Assembly (NCBI GenBank): GCA_018388625.1
Contig: CP074402.1
Location: 5,890,001-5,954,000 of the forward strand
DNA length: 64,000 nucleotides
Direction of reading: 5' to 3'
Origin: Nocardiopsis eucommiae
Lineage (GTDB): Bacteria; Actinomycetota; Actinomycetes; Streptosporangiales; Streptosporangiaceae
The notes below the pieces were generated by a model, which saw only the letters and a program-made list of their open reading frames with translations, was not told where the DNA came from and did no database searches. This document shows, one piece after another, positions 46,204 through 60,685 of the stretch; position 1 is the stretch's first letter; every line of letters starts with the position of its first letter. The translations under genes and the position numbers were made by a program.

Positions 46204-48314
46204 TTGGCTGAAGCACAGGTCAACCTCGCAATGGTCTGGTCGAGCGTGCTGGACGGGATCGACCACGACTCCCTCCCCGCACACCAGCGTGCCTGGCTGC
46301 CGCAGACCCGTCCGCTGGGTCTGATCGAGGACACGGCGCTGATCGCGGCGCCCAACGAGTTCACCAAGAAGGTCCTGGAGACGCGCCTCTACCCGGCGAT
46401 CAGCAAGGCGCTCTCGGCACACCTGGGACGGGAGATCCGGGTCGCGGTCACCGTGGACCCCACCGCCGTGCCCACCCCTCCCCCGACTCCCTCCCCTACG
46501 GAGTGAGCAGGGACACGGGCGCGCACACGTCGCTCTCCGCGCCGCCCGAGCAGCCCCCGGCGCCGGGCCGCGCCGACCAGCCCTCCGTCCACGAACCCCG
46601 TGGCCAGCACGCCCGTCCAGCCGGACCGCACCCCTTCGACGCACCCCAGCGGCCGCAGGCCCCGCACCCGTCCGAGGCGCTCGGCGCCCACCCTGGGCAC
46701 GCGCGTGCCCAGGAGGCGCAGGCCGACCTGCTCGGCCCCGCCTCCTCCGCCCAGGGCCCGCGGCCCGCCGAACGCGGACCGGCGCCCCAGCAGGGACCGG
46801 CGCCCCAGCAGCACGGGCACGTGACCGCTGACGGCCGGGCCCCGCACGTTCCGGAGCGCTCCTCCCAGGGTCCGGCCCCCGCACCGGCACGGCCCGCCAC
46901 GGACCTTCCCGCGCACGGCGCCCAGCAGCCGCTCCCCGATCCCCCCGCGCGCCCCCAGGAGGGGCACCGGACGGCGTTCCCCGCGGCCTCGGCCACCGGA
47001 TGGGAACAGCCCGCCCAGGAGCAGCTATGGCAGCAGCAGAGCTGGTCGGACGCGTCGTGGGACGAGCCCAACCGCTGGGAGAGCCCGGCCCCGAGGCCCG
47101 GCCCGGAGCCCGCGCCCGTCGCGGAACCGGCCCCGAGCGCGCACGAGGCCGCCCCCGCGCCCGTCGAGCCCGTGGCTGATCCCCCGGCGGCGGAGGAGAG
47201 CGAACCCGCCGCACCGTCCGCACCGGCACCCGCCCCGACCTCTCCGCCCGGGCGGTCCCAGGAGATCCCGCCCGGTGAGCACGCGCGGCTGAACCCGAAG
47301 TACACCTTCGACACCTTCGTCATCGGCTCCAGCAACCGGTTCGCGCACGCGGCCTCGGTCGCTGCGGCGGAGGCCCCCGCGAAGGCGTACAACCCGCTGT
47401 TCATCCACGGCGGTTCGGGACTGGGCAAGACCCACCTCCTCCACGCCATCGGCCACTACACGCACCGGCTCTACGAGGGCTCACGGGTGCGGTACGTGAG
47501 CTCGGAGGAGTTCACCAACGAGTTCATCAACTCGATCCGGGACGGCAAGGCGGACGGGTTCCGGCGCCGCTACCGGGACATCGACGTGCTCCTGGTGGAC
47601 GACATCCAGTTCCTGGAGAACAAGGAGCAGACGCAGGAGGAGTTCTTCCACACGTTCAACACGCTCCACAACTCCGACAAGCAGATCGTCATCTCCAGTG
47701 ACCGGCCGCCCAAGCAGCTGACCACGCTGGAGGACCGGATGCGGAGCCGGTTCGAGTGGGGCCTGCTGACGGACGTCCAGCCGCCGGAGCTGGAGACCCG
47801 CATCGCGATCCTGCGGAAGAAGGCCGCGCAGGAGGGCCTGGCGGCCCCGCCCGAGGTCCTGGAGTTCATCGCCAGCAAGATCTCCACCAACATCCGGGAG
47901 CTGGAGGGGGCGCTGATCCGGGTGACCGCCTTCGCCAGCCTGAACCGGCAGTCCGTGGACCTGGACCTGACCGGCCAGGTACTGCGCGACCTGGTCCCCA
48001 ACGCCGAGGTCCCGGAGGTCACGGCCAGCGCGATCATGTCCCAGACCGCGGCCTACTTCGGGCTGAGCCTGGAGGACCTGTGCGGGACCTCCCGGTCCCG
48101 GGTCCTGGTCACGGCCCGGCAGATCGCCATGTACCTGTGCCGTGAGCTCACCGACCTCTCCCTGCCGAAGATCGGGCAGCAGTTCGGCCGGGACCACACC
48201 ACGGTCATGCACGCCGACCGCAAGGTCCGGGCGCTGATGGCGGAGCGCCGCTCCATCTACAACCAGGTGCACGAGCTGACCAGCCGGATCAAGGACCAGC
48301 CCTCGCTGACCTGA
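46204..48314 (+). CDS. dnaA: chromosomal replication initiator DnaA
   Basis: About 703 residues. Domain I ([20 protein letters not shown]), a very long Pro/Ala/Gln-rich domain II (roughly residues 100-350), the AAA+ domain with [17 protein letters not shown] and [13 protein letters not shown], and domain IV with the DnaA signature [19 protein letters not shown] and [12 protein letters not shown] chose the TTG at 46204, since the ATG just upstream is out of frame. One base is missing in the C run at 46493-46496, joining domain I to domain II ([12 protein letters not shown]). Confidence 0.96.
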
Positions 48315-48340
48315 CCGACGTGCCGGGCGTACGACGACCG

Positions 48341-48377
48341 GAGGGGCGGGCCCGCCAGTGCGGCGGCCCGCCCCTCC
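48341..48377 (+). terminator. hairpin after dnaA
   Basis: GGAGGGGCGGGCC and its complement form a 13-bp stem 27 bases after the dnaA stop codon; no T run. Confidence 0.55.
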
Positions 48378-48416
48378 GCCGTGTCCGGGGGTGTCTCCGG
48401 GTACCCGCGGGCCCCC

Positions 48417-48486
48417 GGTCCGTGCGCCTGTCCCCGTGTCTCCGTGTCCGCCTGTCGACGTGTCCCCGAGTCGACGTGTCGACTTC
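48417..48486. repeat. GTGTC/GTCGAC repeat tract
   Basis: A run of GTGTC words (CCGTGTCTCCGTGTCCGCCT) passing into three GTCGAC palindromes. Same dispersed family as elsewhere; lies between dnaA and the origin boxes. Confidence 0.6.
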
Positions 48487-48597
48487 TCTCCCCGTCCCGC
48501 GCCCGTCGGGAGGCCCGTGACCGCGCCGGTGGGCCTCCGTACGCACGCTCGCGCCTGTCCACAGTCTCCGGGGCTCCCCGAAACCACCCGGGCCGAG

Positions 48598-49272
48598 TTA
48601 TCCACAGGCTTGTGTGGGTGTTGGCACCCTGGGGAGAGGTACGTCCGTGTCGTGGCCGAGCAGTACGGTGCGTACCGGACACGCACTGTTTCCCCTGGTT
48701 TCCCGGGTGTGCGGAGCCTGTTGCGCTGGCCACAGCGGGGGTGAAGGGCGCCGGTCAGGGGCCGTGACGAGGAACGGGACCAGCGCTTCGCGAAGGACCT
48801 GTGGAAAACCCTGTGCACAGACTCTTTGTCCAGGTTCGCGCGCTCTGCGCCGGGCTCCGAAAAAGTTTGGGGTTTTCTCGGCGGAGTTATCCACAGAGAG
48901 GGGTCGAATTCTGTGGACAACCCTGTGGATAACCTGTGGACAACAGCCCCGCGCCTGTGGGTAACCCAGGGTCGCCCTGTGGACACGGCCACCGATGATC
49001 GGACCACGGAACCCCCAGGCGCTGTGGACAACTTGGGGAAAAGCTGTGGACGAACCTGTGGACGCTCTGTGGACAAGCTGAGGGGCCCTCTGGTTGTCCA
49101 CAGCGGGCCCGAGTTACGCACAGGGTCATCCACAGGCCCTGTGGACAAAAATTCGCAGTCTGACCTGCGAGAACAAGGGTTATCCACACTATCCACAGGC
49201 CCTACTACTACGACGCACTTTCATTAACCAAGATGTGGCGTCAAAACAGCTTCGCGGAAAATCTGTGGACAA
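48598..49272. other. oriC: oriC: DnaA-box cluster between dnaA and dnaN
   Basis: Eleven perfect boxes at 48598, 48887, 48912, 48924, 48935, 49023, 49068, 49094, 49140, 49180 and 49264, with further near matches (48555, 48978, 49045, 49057, 49129, 49189). An AT-richer stretch at about 49195-49265 beside the last box is a candidate unwinding element. This is the place of oriC in Streptomyces and its relatives. No gene lies here. Confidence 0.9.
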
Positions 49273-49545
49273 ACGCCTGAGATCGAGGTGACGGCGGGTC
49301 AGTCCCGAGCTGTCAGCGGCAGCGGGTGAATCCGGGTAACGTGTGGTCTCGCCCCTGTCCTCCGCCGCCCGGATCTGAGCGGTGACCCCTACGGAGTCCG
49401 AGACCGCTCCAGCGGCACGGTCCGCCCTCGTCGCGGACGCCGTCCACACCCTGGGGACACGCCCCCGGCGGATCCACGAGACACCCACGAGCTGCAACGT
49501 TGAGGCTGCGACCGGTCCCCGGTCGGGCGGAAAGTGAGTCGGAGA

Positions 49546-50684
49546 GTGAAGTTCCGGGTCGAACGCGACGTACTGGCCGACGCTGTCGCCTGGACAGCGC
49601 GCACACTGCCCTCGCGTCCCTCTGTACCGGTCCTCGCCGGGATCCTGCTGGACGCGGGTGAGATCGACGGCCGACAGCGCGTGCGCCTGTCCGGCTTCGA
49701 CTACGAGGTCTCCGCGCAGGTCTCCGTCGACATCGAGATCGAGGAGCCCGGGCAGACCCTGGTCTCCGGACGCCTCCTCGCCGAGATCACCCGCAACCTT
49801 CCTCCACAGACTGTGGAGATCTCCACGGACGGCCCCAAGGTCGTCGTGAGCTGCGGCAGCGCCAAGTTCACCCTGAACACGATGCCGGTCGAGGACTACC
49901 CGTCCCTCCCGGAGATGCCCGGCGTGAGCGGGACCGTCGGCAGCGACGCCTTCGCCGCCGCCGTCAGCCAGGTCGCCGTGGCGGCCGGCCGTGACGACAC
50001 GCTCCCGATGCTCACCGGCATCCGGGTCGAGATCGAGGGCGAGACCATCACCCTCGCCTCCACCGACCGCTACCGCCTCGCCGTCCGCGAGCTGAACTGG
50101 AAGCCGGAGAACCCGGACCTGTCCGCGGTCGCGCTGGTTCCGGCCAAGACCCTCCACGACACCGCCAAGTCGCTCACCTCGGGCGCCGAGGTCTCCATCG
50201 CCCTGTCGGGCAGCGAGACCGGCGAGGGCATGATGGGCTTCGAGGGCGGCGGCCGACGCACCACCACGCGTCTGCTCGACGGTGAGTTCCCTAAGTACCG
50301 CGCCCTGCTGCCGGACACCTTCAACACCGTCGCGGAGGTCAGCCGCTCCGAGTTCGTCGAGGCCGTCAAGCGCGTCTCGCTGGTCGCCGAGCGCAACACC
50401 CCGCTGCGGCTCGCCTTCACCCAGGGCGCGCTGGTCCTGGAGGCGGGCACCGGTGAGGACGCGCAGGCCGTGGAGACCCTGGAGGCGGACCTCGACGGCG
50501 AGGACATCCAGATCGCCTTCAACTCCGGGTTCCTGCTGGACGGGCTGGGCGCCATCGGCACCGACGTGGCCCGCCTGCACTTCACCACCTCGACCAAGCC
50601 CGCGATCCTCACCGGGAAGCCCGCTGAGGAGGGTGCTTCCCCGAGTACCGCTACCTGATCATGCCGGTCCGCCTCTCCGGCTGA
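49546..50684 (+). CDS. dnaN: DNA polymerase III sliding clamp (beta subunit)
   Basis: About 379 residues forming the ring that holds the polymerase on DNA. Conserved: VKFRVERDVLADAVAWTART, TLPMLTGIRVEIEG, ASTDRYRLAVREL, FPKYRALLPDTF, and, after adding one base in the C run at 50639-50642, the C-terminal EYRYLIMPVRLSG that closes the clamp. GTG at 49546 gives the usual start; a GTG at 49534 is possible. Confidence 0.96.
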
Positions 50685-50719
50685 CCGGAACGCCCGTTCC
50701 ACCGACGAGCGTCCGCCGC

Positions 50720-50747
50720 CCGGCCCGTGCACAGCGCCACGGGCCGG
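50720..50747 (+). terminator. hairpin between dnaN and gnd
   Basis: CCGGCCCGTG and its complement with an 8-base loop; no T run. Confidence 0.5.
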
Positions 50748-50787
50748 TCGGCTTCCACATGTCCACAGGTGCCCCAGGGGAGTACAC

Positions 50788-51687
50788 ATGCAACTCGGAA
50801 TGATCGGTCTCGGCAAGATGGGCGGCAACATGGCCGCCCGCCTGCGTGAGAAGGGGCACGACGTCGTCGGCTACGACGTCTCCCCCGGCGCCCGCGACGT
50901 CGAGACCCTGTCGGAACTGGTCGACCGCCTCGACGCCCCCCGCGTGGTGTGGGTGATGGTCCCGTCCGGCGAACCGACGGCCGCGATCGTCTCCGAGCTC
51001 GGTGACCTCCTCTCCGAGGGCGACATCGTCGTCGAGGGCGGCAACACCCACTACGTCGACGACGCGCCGCGCGCCGAGGCGCTCGCCGCCAAGGGCGTCG
51101 GCTACGTCGACGCCGGTGTCAGCGGCGGCGTGTGGGGCCGCCAGAACGGCTACGGGATCATGGTCGGCGGCGGGGTCGAGGACGTGGAGCGCCTGCGCCC
51201 CGTCTTCGACTCCCTGACCCCCGACGACGGCGGCGGCTTCGTGCACGCCGGAGCGGTCGGCGCGGGCCACTTCGTGAAGATGGTCCACAACGGCATCGAG
51301 TACGGCATGATGCAGTCCTTCGCGGAGGGCTACGAGCTGATGGTGGCCTCGGGGATCGTCAAGGACGTCCCCGGCACCTTCGAGAGCTGGCGTGAGGGCA
51401 CCGTCGTGCGCTCCTGGCTGCTGGACCTGCTGGGCCGCGCGCTGGAGGAGGACCCGGACCTCTCCGAGCTGCGCGGATACGTGCAGGACTCCGGCGAGGG
51501 CCGCTGGACGGTCCAGGCCGCCGTGGACCTCGCGGTCCCCGCCCCGGCGATCACCGCCTCGCTCTTCGCGCGGTTCGCCTCCCGCCAGGACGACAGTCAG
51601 GCCATGAAGGTCGTGGCCGCCCTGCGCAACCAGTTCGGCGGCCACGCCGTCACGAAGGCCGCGCCCACGGACGCCGAGCAGGGCTGA
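50788..51687 (+). CDS. gnd: 6-phosphogluconate dehydrogenase (decarboxylating), short type
   Basis: 299 residues: NADP/NAD-binding [19 protein letters not shown], substrate motif [10 protein letters not shown], catalytic [19 protein letters not shown]. This is the short tetrameric type common between dnaN and recF in actinomycetes; it makes ribulose-5-phosphate in the pentose phosphate pathway. RBS GGGGAG. Intact. Confidence 0.94.
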   Translation: MQLGMIGLGKMGGNMAARLREKGHDVVGYDVSPGARDVETLSELVDRLDAPRVVWVMVPSGEPTAAIVSELGDLLSEGDIVVEGGNTHYVDDAPRAEALAAKGVGYVDAGVSGGVWGRQNGYGIMVGGGVEDVERLRPVFDSLTPDDGGGFVHAGAVGAGHFVKMVHNGIEYGMMQSFAEGYELMVASGIVKDVPGTFESWREGTVVRSWLLDLLGRALEEDPDLSELRGYVQDSGEGRWTVQAAVDLAVPAPAITASLFARFASRQDDSQAMKVVAALRNQFGGHAVTKAAPTDAEQG

Positions 51688-51702
51688 CCGCGCCCGCTCC
51701 TC

Positions 51703-51738
51703 CCGGGGTCGGTCCGGGGATCCCCGGACCGACCCCGG
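51703..51738 (+). terminator. perfect 36-bp palindrome between gnd and recF
   Basis: Two 18-base halves that are exact complements (CCGGGGTCGGTCCGGGGA and its inverse), 16 bases after the gnd stop; strong hairpin, no T run. Confidence 0.65.
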
Positions 51739-51800
51739 CACCGTTCTCCCACCGCCCCTCCCCCACCGTTCCCGCTCCCCCGTTCCAGGAGGAAGGCCGG

Positions 51801-52929
51801 ATGTACGTCTCCCACCTGCAACTGGCCGATTTCCGCTCCTACGAGACGGCCCAGCTGCGACTCGAACCCGGCGTGAGCGTGTTCGTCGGCTCCAACGGCC
51901 AGGGCAAGACCAACCTCGTCGAGGCGATCGGCTACGTCGCCAGCCTCAGCAGCCACCGGGTGTCCTCGGACACCCCTCTGGTGCGCCAGGGCGCTCCCCG
52001 CGCGATCGTCAGCGCCAAGGTCGTCCGTGACGGCCGGGACATGCTGGTGGACCTGGAGATCAACCCGGGCCGGGCCAACCGCGCCAGGGTGAACCGTGGC
52101 GCGGCCGGGCGCCCCCGCGACGTACTGGGCATCCTGCGGACGGTGCTGTTCGCCCCGGAGGATCTGGCCCTGGTCAAGGGGGACCCCGGGGAACGGCGCC
52201 GGTTCCTCGACGACCTCCTGGTGGCGCGCGCCCCCGGATGGCGGGGGTGCGCTCCGACTACGAGCGGGTGCTCAAGCAGCGCAACGCCCTGCTGAAGTCG
52301 GCCTCGGCGCGGATGCGTCAGCGGGCCACCCCGGACCTGAGCACGCTGGAGGTCTGGGACTCCCACCTGGCCGAGACCGGGGCGGAGCTCCTGGCGGCGC
52401 GGCTGGCGCTGGTGGAGGAACTGCGCCCGCTGATCGCGCACTCCTACGCGGGCCTGACCGACTCCGGCGGCCCGGCCGTTCCGAGCTACCGGAGCTCCTC
52501 GGTCGAGGAGGGGTGGAGCTCCCGCACGACCGTCCCCAGCTCGTGGACGTCCTGCGCGAGGCGATGGCCGGGGCGCGCGACCGGGAGCTCCAGCGGGGCG
52601 TCAGCCTGGTCGGGCCGCACCGCGACGATCTGCACCTCCACCTCGGTGACCTGCCCGCCAAGGGGTACGCCAGCCAGGGCGAGTCGTGGTCCTACGCCCT
52701 CTCGCTCAAGCTGGCCGCGTTCGAGCTCCTGCGGGAGGAGGGCGACGATCCGGTGCTGATCCTGGACGACGTCTTCGCGGAGCTGGACTCCGAGCGCCGC
52801 CGCAGGCTGACCGAGCGGGTGCGCGACACCGAGCAGGTGCTGGTGACGGCGGCGGTCGCGGAGGACATCCCGAAGGAACTGGACGGCGCGCGGTTCGGGG
52901 TCCGGCGGGGAGTGGTCGAGGATGCGTGA
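51801..52929 (+). CDS. recF: DNA replication and repair protein RecF
   Basis: About 376 residues. Walker [40 protein letters not shown], signature-like [15 protein letters not shown] and Walker [19 protein letters not shown]. It loads RecA at gapped DNA. ATG follows AGGAGGAAGGCC. Bases are missing in the C run at 52231-52235 and the G run at 52510-52513. Confidence 0.95.
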
Positions 52930-53487
52930 GGGTCGTCCACAGCCTGTGGACACCGGCGCCGGTCGCGACGCGCTGGCCGACGCGACCGAGGCGGTCCGTC
53001 CACAGCCTGTGGACGGCGCCGCCCCGCACCTCCCGGCCGCCCCGCACGTCCCGGAGCCTCCTCCGGTCTCGGGGCGGACCTGGCCCGCCAGGCGCTGGCC
53101 CGGGCCCGGGCGGAGGCGCGCGAGCGCGGCGCCGTTCCCCGGGGCATGAACCGGAAGCGCGGGCGTGGCCGGTTGCGGTCACGGAACGAGCCCCAGCTGT
53201 TCGGTGACGCGGTGCGCACCTGGCTGATCGAGCACGGCTGGCAGGAGCAGGTGGCCATCGGCGGCGTGTTCGGCCGATGGGCCGACATCGTCGGTGATTT
53301 CAACGCCGAACACCTTCGCCCGGAGAGTTATTCGGAGGGTGAACTCGTCGTGGTGGCCGATTCGCCGACGATGGCGGCCCACGCGCGAGCGATGGTTCGG
53401 GATCTGATGCGCCGTCTGAACGAGGAGCTCGGTGACGGCACCGTCATCGCGATCAAGGTGAAGGGGCCGGGGTTCCGCCGTCGGTGA
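52922..53487 (+). CDS. DUF721 (DciA-like) protein
   Basis: About 188 residues after adding one base in the G run at 53071-53074. The conserved C-terminal DUF721 domain reads [40 protein letters not shown] and [22 protein letters not shown]721 proteins include DciA, which helps load the replicative helicase in bacteria without DnaC; that role is likely here but not shown. The N-terminal half is Pro-rich and its DNA contains two copies of a CCACAGCCTGTGG inverted repeat. It overlaps the recF stop by 8 bases. Confidence 0.8.
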
Positions 53488-55895
<2,408 letters not shown>

Positions 55896-55949
55896 GTCCC
55901 CCGTTCCCACCCGTGCCCCAAGCAAGCCTCGTAGAAGGGATCGACATCC

Positions 55950-58559
<2,610 letters not shown>

Positions 58560-58660
58560 ACTGCGCGTTAAGACCAGTACGTCCCGTGGGGTGCGTTTCG
58601 ACGGCCCCACGGGACACACGGATCGACCCGTCTCAACGAAAGTCCAGCGGTAGCGCTTCT

Positions 58661-59239
58661 ATGTCTGAGAACCAGCGGAACACCAGCAACGAGTCCGACG
58701 CGGATGCCACCGCCGGTGACGCGGACGTGGAGACGGCGGGGGAGACCGCTGAGGGCTCCTCGGAGGCCACCATCGCGGAGCCCCAGGTGACCGAGTCGGC
58801 GTCCGAGCCCGAGGGGGATCCCACCCCGGCGGGACCGAGCGCGGTGAAGGCGACCCTGGCGAGCCGCAAGGCTCACCTGACCGTCTCCCGCGTGGAGCCG
58901 TGGTCGGTCATGAAGTTCGCCTTCGTGGTCTCCCTCGTCTGCTTCATCATCCTGTTCGTCGCCGTCGCGGTGATCTACGCGACCCTGTCGATGCTGGGTG
59001 TGTTCGACGAACTCACCAACATGATCAGCGCCCTCCTGGAGGGCGACGGCGGAGAGGACGAGCTGGGCCTGAACCCGGCCGCCTGGTTCTCCCCGGGCCG
59101 TGTGCTGGGCTACACGGGTGTGATCGGCGCGCTGAACGTCGTGCTGATCACCGCCCTGTCCACGGTGGGCGCGATGCTCTACAACCTGGTCTCCGACCTG
59201 GTCGGCGGCGTGGACGTCACGCTCTCCGAGGCCGAGTAG
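58661..59239 (+). CDS. DUF3566 membrane protein
   Basis: 192 residues: acidic disordered N-terminal part (about 70 residues), then KAHLTVSRVEPWSVMKFAFV, a membrane helix (FVVSLVCFIILFVAVAVIYA), a short loop and a second hydrophobic segment (GVIGALNVVLITALSTVGAM). This family lies behind gyrA throughout actinobacteria; in mycobacteria its member is a small division-linked membrane protein. Start ATG at 58661; no strong ribosome binding site. Confidence 0.85.
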   Translation: MSENQRNTSNESDADATAGDADVETAGETAEGSSEATIAEPQVTESASEPEGDPTPAGPSAVKATLASRKAHLTVSRVEPWSVMKFAFVVSLVCFIILFVAVAVIYATLSMLGVFDELTNMISALLEGDGGEDELGLNPAAWFSPGRVLGYTGVIGALNVVLITALSTVGAMLYNLVSDLVGGVDVTLSEAE

Positions 59240-59253
59240 CCCGCCTCCCCGTC

Positions 59254-59286
59254 CGGGCCCGGCACCTCTCCGAGGTGCCGGGCCCG
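59254..59286 (+). terminator. hairpin terminator after DUF3566 gene
   Basis: A perfect 15-bp stem (CGGGCCCGGCACCTC and its complement) with a 3-base loop, 14 bases after the stop codon; no T run. Confidence 0.65.
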
Positions 59287-59379
59287 ACGCGTCCCGAGCA
59301 CTCCCGAAGCCCGCTAAAATCGAAGGTGAAGAGGGACGCGGCCGGGCCGCGCACCTCCTCCCCACCCCGAGGATTCCGG

Positions 59380-59409
59380 TTCGCTCCGCCCCTCCGGATG
59401 CGGTAGAGT
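59380..59409 (+). promoter_or_regulatory. promoter of tRNA-Ile
   Basis: TTCGCT (59380-59385), an 18-base spacer, TAGAGT (59404-59409); tRNA starts 14 bases later. Confidence 0.5.
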
Positions 59410-59423
59410 TCCTGACGGAACGC

Positions 59424-59497
59424 GGGCGTATAGCTCAGTCGGTTAGAGCGCATCCCTGATAAGGATGAGGCCCCAGGTTCAAGTCCTGGTACGCCCA
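59424..59497 (+). tRNA. tRNA-Ile (GAT)
   Basis: Acceptor arms GGGCGTA and TACGCCC pair, D-loop AGCTCAGTCGGTTAGAGC, anticodon loop CTGATAA (anticodon GAT), T-loop GGTTCAAGTCC. CCA not fully encoded. Sits behind gyrA-DUF3566 as in other actinomycetes. Confidence 0.97.
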
Positions 59498-59506
59498 CCG
59501 TACGAG

Positions 59507-59536
59507 AGACCCACCAGATCGCTGGTGGGTCTTTTT
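59507..59536 (+). terminator. terminator of tRNA-Ile
   Basis: An 11-bp perfect stem (AGACCCACCAG) with loop ATCG, followed by TTTT. Confidence 0.92.
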
Positions 59537-59550
59537 CGTGTCCCGGGTTC

Positions 59551-59932
59551 TCAGTCAGCCGGACGGCGGGTGGCGACGCTGTCCAGGAACAGGGCCAGCT
59601 TCCGCTCGAACCAGGCCGAGGGCGGGCCGGACATGGCCTCGGCCAGTGGCTCGCGCAGGCGCTCGTCGTACAGGTCCCACCAGGGCTCCGTCAGTTCCCG
59701 GCGGCGCCGTTGCGCTTCCTCGAAGAGGGTCCCGGAGTCCTGCACCGCGGCGTCCTCCTCCTGCGGAGGCGACCCGAGGAAGGCCTGGGTGACCAGCTCG
59801 GCCAGCATGTCCACGGTTGCTGCGGCGCACCAGGGCCGGTGCGGTGATCCGCAGGCCGGTGATCTCCTGCGCGAGGCCGGGATGGGCGGCGTGGAGCCTC
59901 CGATGCGCCCAGGCCGTGTCCGTCAGGTACAC
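59551..59932 (-). pseudogene. probable remnant of a regulator-like gene
   Basis: Two overlapping minus-strand pieces have protein character: YLTDTAWAHRRLHAAHPGLA upstream and MDMLAELVTQAFLGSPPQ continuing to LFLDSVATRRPAD at 59551. They can be joined only near 59822, and unlike the other broken genes the junction is not in a C or G run. The layout would suit the C-terminal part of a TetR-type regulator lying next to an MFS gene, but I do not recognise the sequence. No DNA-binding domain is present. Confidence 0.35.
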
Positions 59933-59935
59933 CCG

Positions 59936-60061
59936 GGCTCAGCAGCCGGACTGACCCACGGCTACGCGGTCGCCCTCCTCGCCAGCGCCGGTCTGCTGGC
60001 CGTCGCCCTGGTGATCGCCGTGCTCCTGACCAGGCCCGGGACGCGCGGGCAGGCGGACTGA
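59936..60061 (+). pseudogene. fragment of an MFS transporter (last membrane helix)
   Basis: GSAAGLTHGYAVALLASAGL plus LAVALVIAVLLTRPG and the stop resembles the last helix and tail of drug-exporter MFS proteins of the DHA2 type. Everything upstream is missing, and the junction touches the minus-strand remnant, so a deletion probably fused two gene ends. Confidence 0.45.
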
Positions 60062-60080
60062 CCGGGTCGATGAGGCGCTG

Positions 60081-60112
60081 TGTCGACACCGCGTCGAGTC
60101 GTCATGTCGACT
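60081..60112. repeat. GTCGAC dispersed repeat, copy with 32-bp identity to 63494
   Basis: Thirty-two bases identical to 63494-63525, bounded by GTCGAC palindromes, separating the remnant region from the cassette that follows. Confidence 0.9.
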
Positions 60113-60282
60113 CGTGCCCGTCCGGTGGGGGTGGCGGCGGATCCGGTTAGCGGAACCCGTCCAGGGGCCTTGGTCCCTCCCCACCGGCGGGTGGCCACAA
60201 TCGGCCCCGGTCTTGCGTTCTCCATCGAGAAGTCATCCCCGCAGCTCAGGGCAGAGACGCGAGACAGAGGAGCGCTTCCCTC

Positions 60283-60666
60283 ATGTGCTTTCCGATGAGT
60301 ACGGTCGGCGTGACTCCTGTCCCCCATCCTCCGGGAATCCCCATGTCCGACGAAGCCGGCGTGAGTGTCGACGCCCTCCCCCAGGCGGAGGCGGCCGAGC
60401 TGCTCGCCGAGACCATGGCCCTCCTCGGCGGCAGGTTCGAGACGATCCTGGAGAGCCTGCACGGCCCGGTGTCCTCCTACGTGGCCTCGGGCCTGTCCAC
60501 CTACGGCGACAACACCCTGGAGGACATCCAGGCGACCGCCCGGAGCGGGATCGCGCTCGCGCAGAACGTCCAGGGATCGGTCCTGGAGATCGCCGCCACG
60601 GACTCCGAGAACGCGGACGAGTTCCGAGAGGGGCTCGAGGAACTCGACATCCCGATCAACTTCTGA
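60283..60666 (+). CDS. small helical protein, WXG100-like (candidate type VII-linked)
   Basis: 127 residues from the ATG at 60283 (GAGGAG 11 bases upstream); an ATG at 60343 is an alternative. The body looks like two long helices (AEAAELLAETMALLGGRFETI and LEDIQATARSGIALAQNVQG), with ATDSENADEFREGL towards the end, a pattern I associate with small type VII-secretion-associated proteins. No WXG is present. It lies 19 bases before a DUF1023 hydrolase gene. Confidence 0.5.
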   Translation: MCFPMSTVGVTPVPHPPGIPMSDEAGVSVDALPQAEAAELLAETMALLGGRFETILESLHGPVSSYVASGLSTYGDNTLEDIQATARSGIALAQNVQGSVLEIAATDSENADEFREGLEELDIPINF

Positions 60667-60685
60667 CCCCCCTGAGAGAAGCCCC

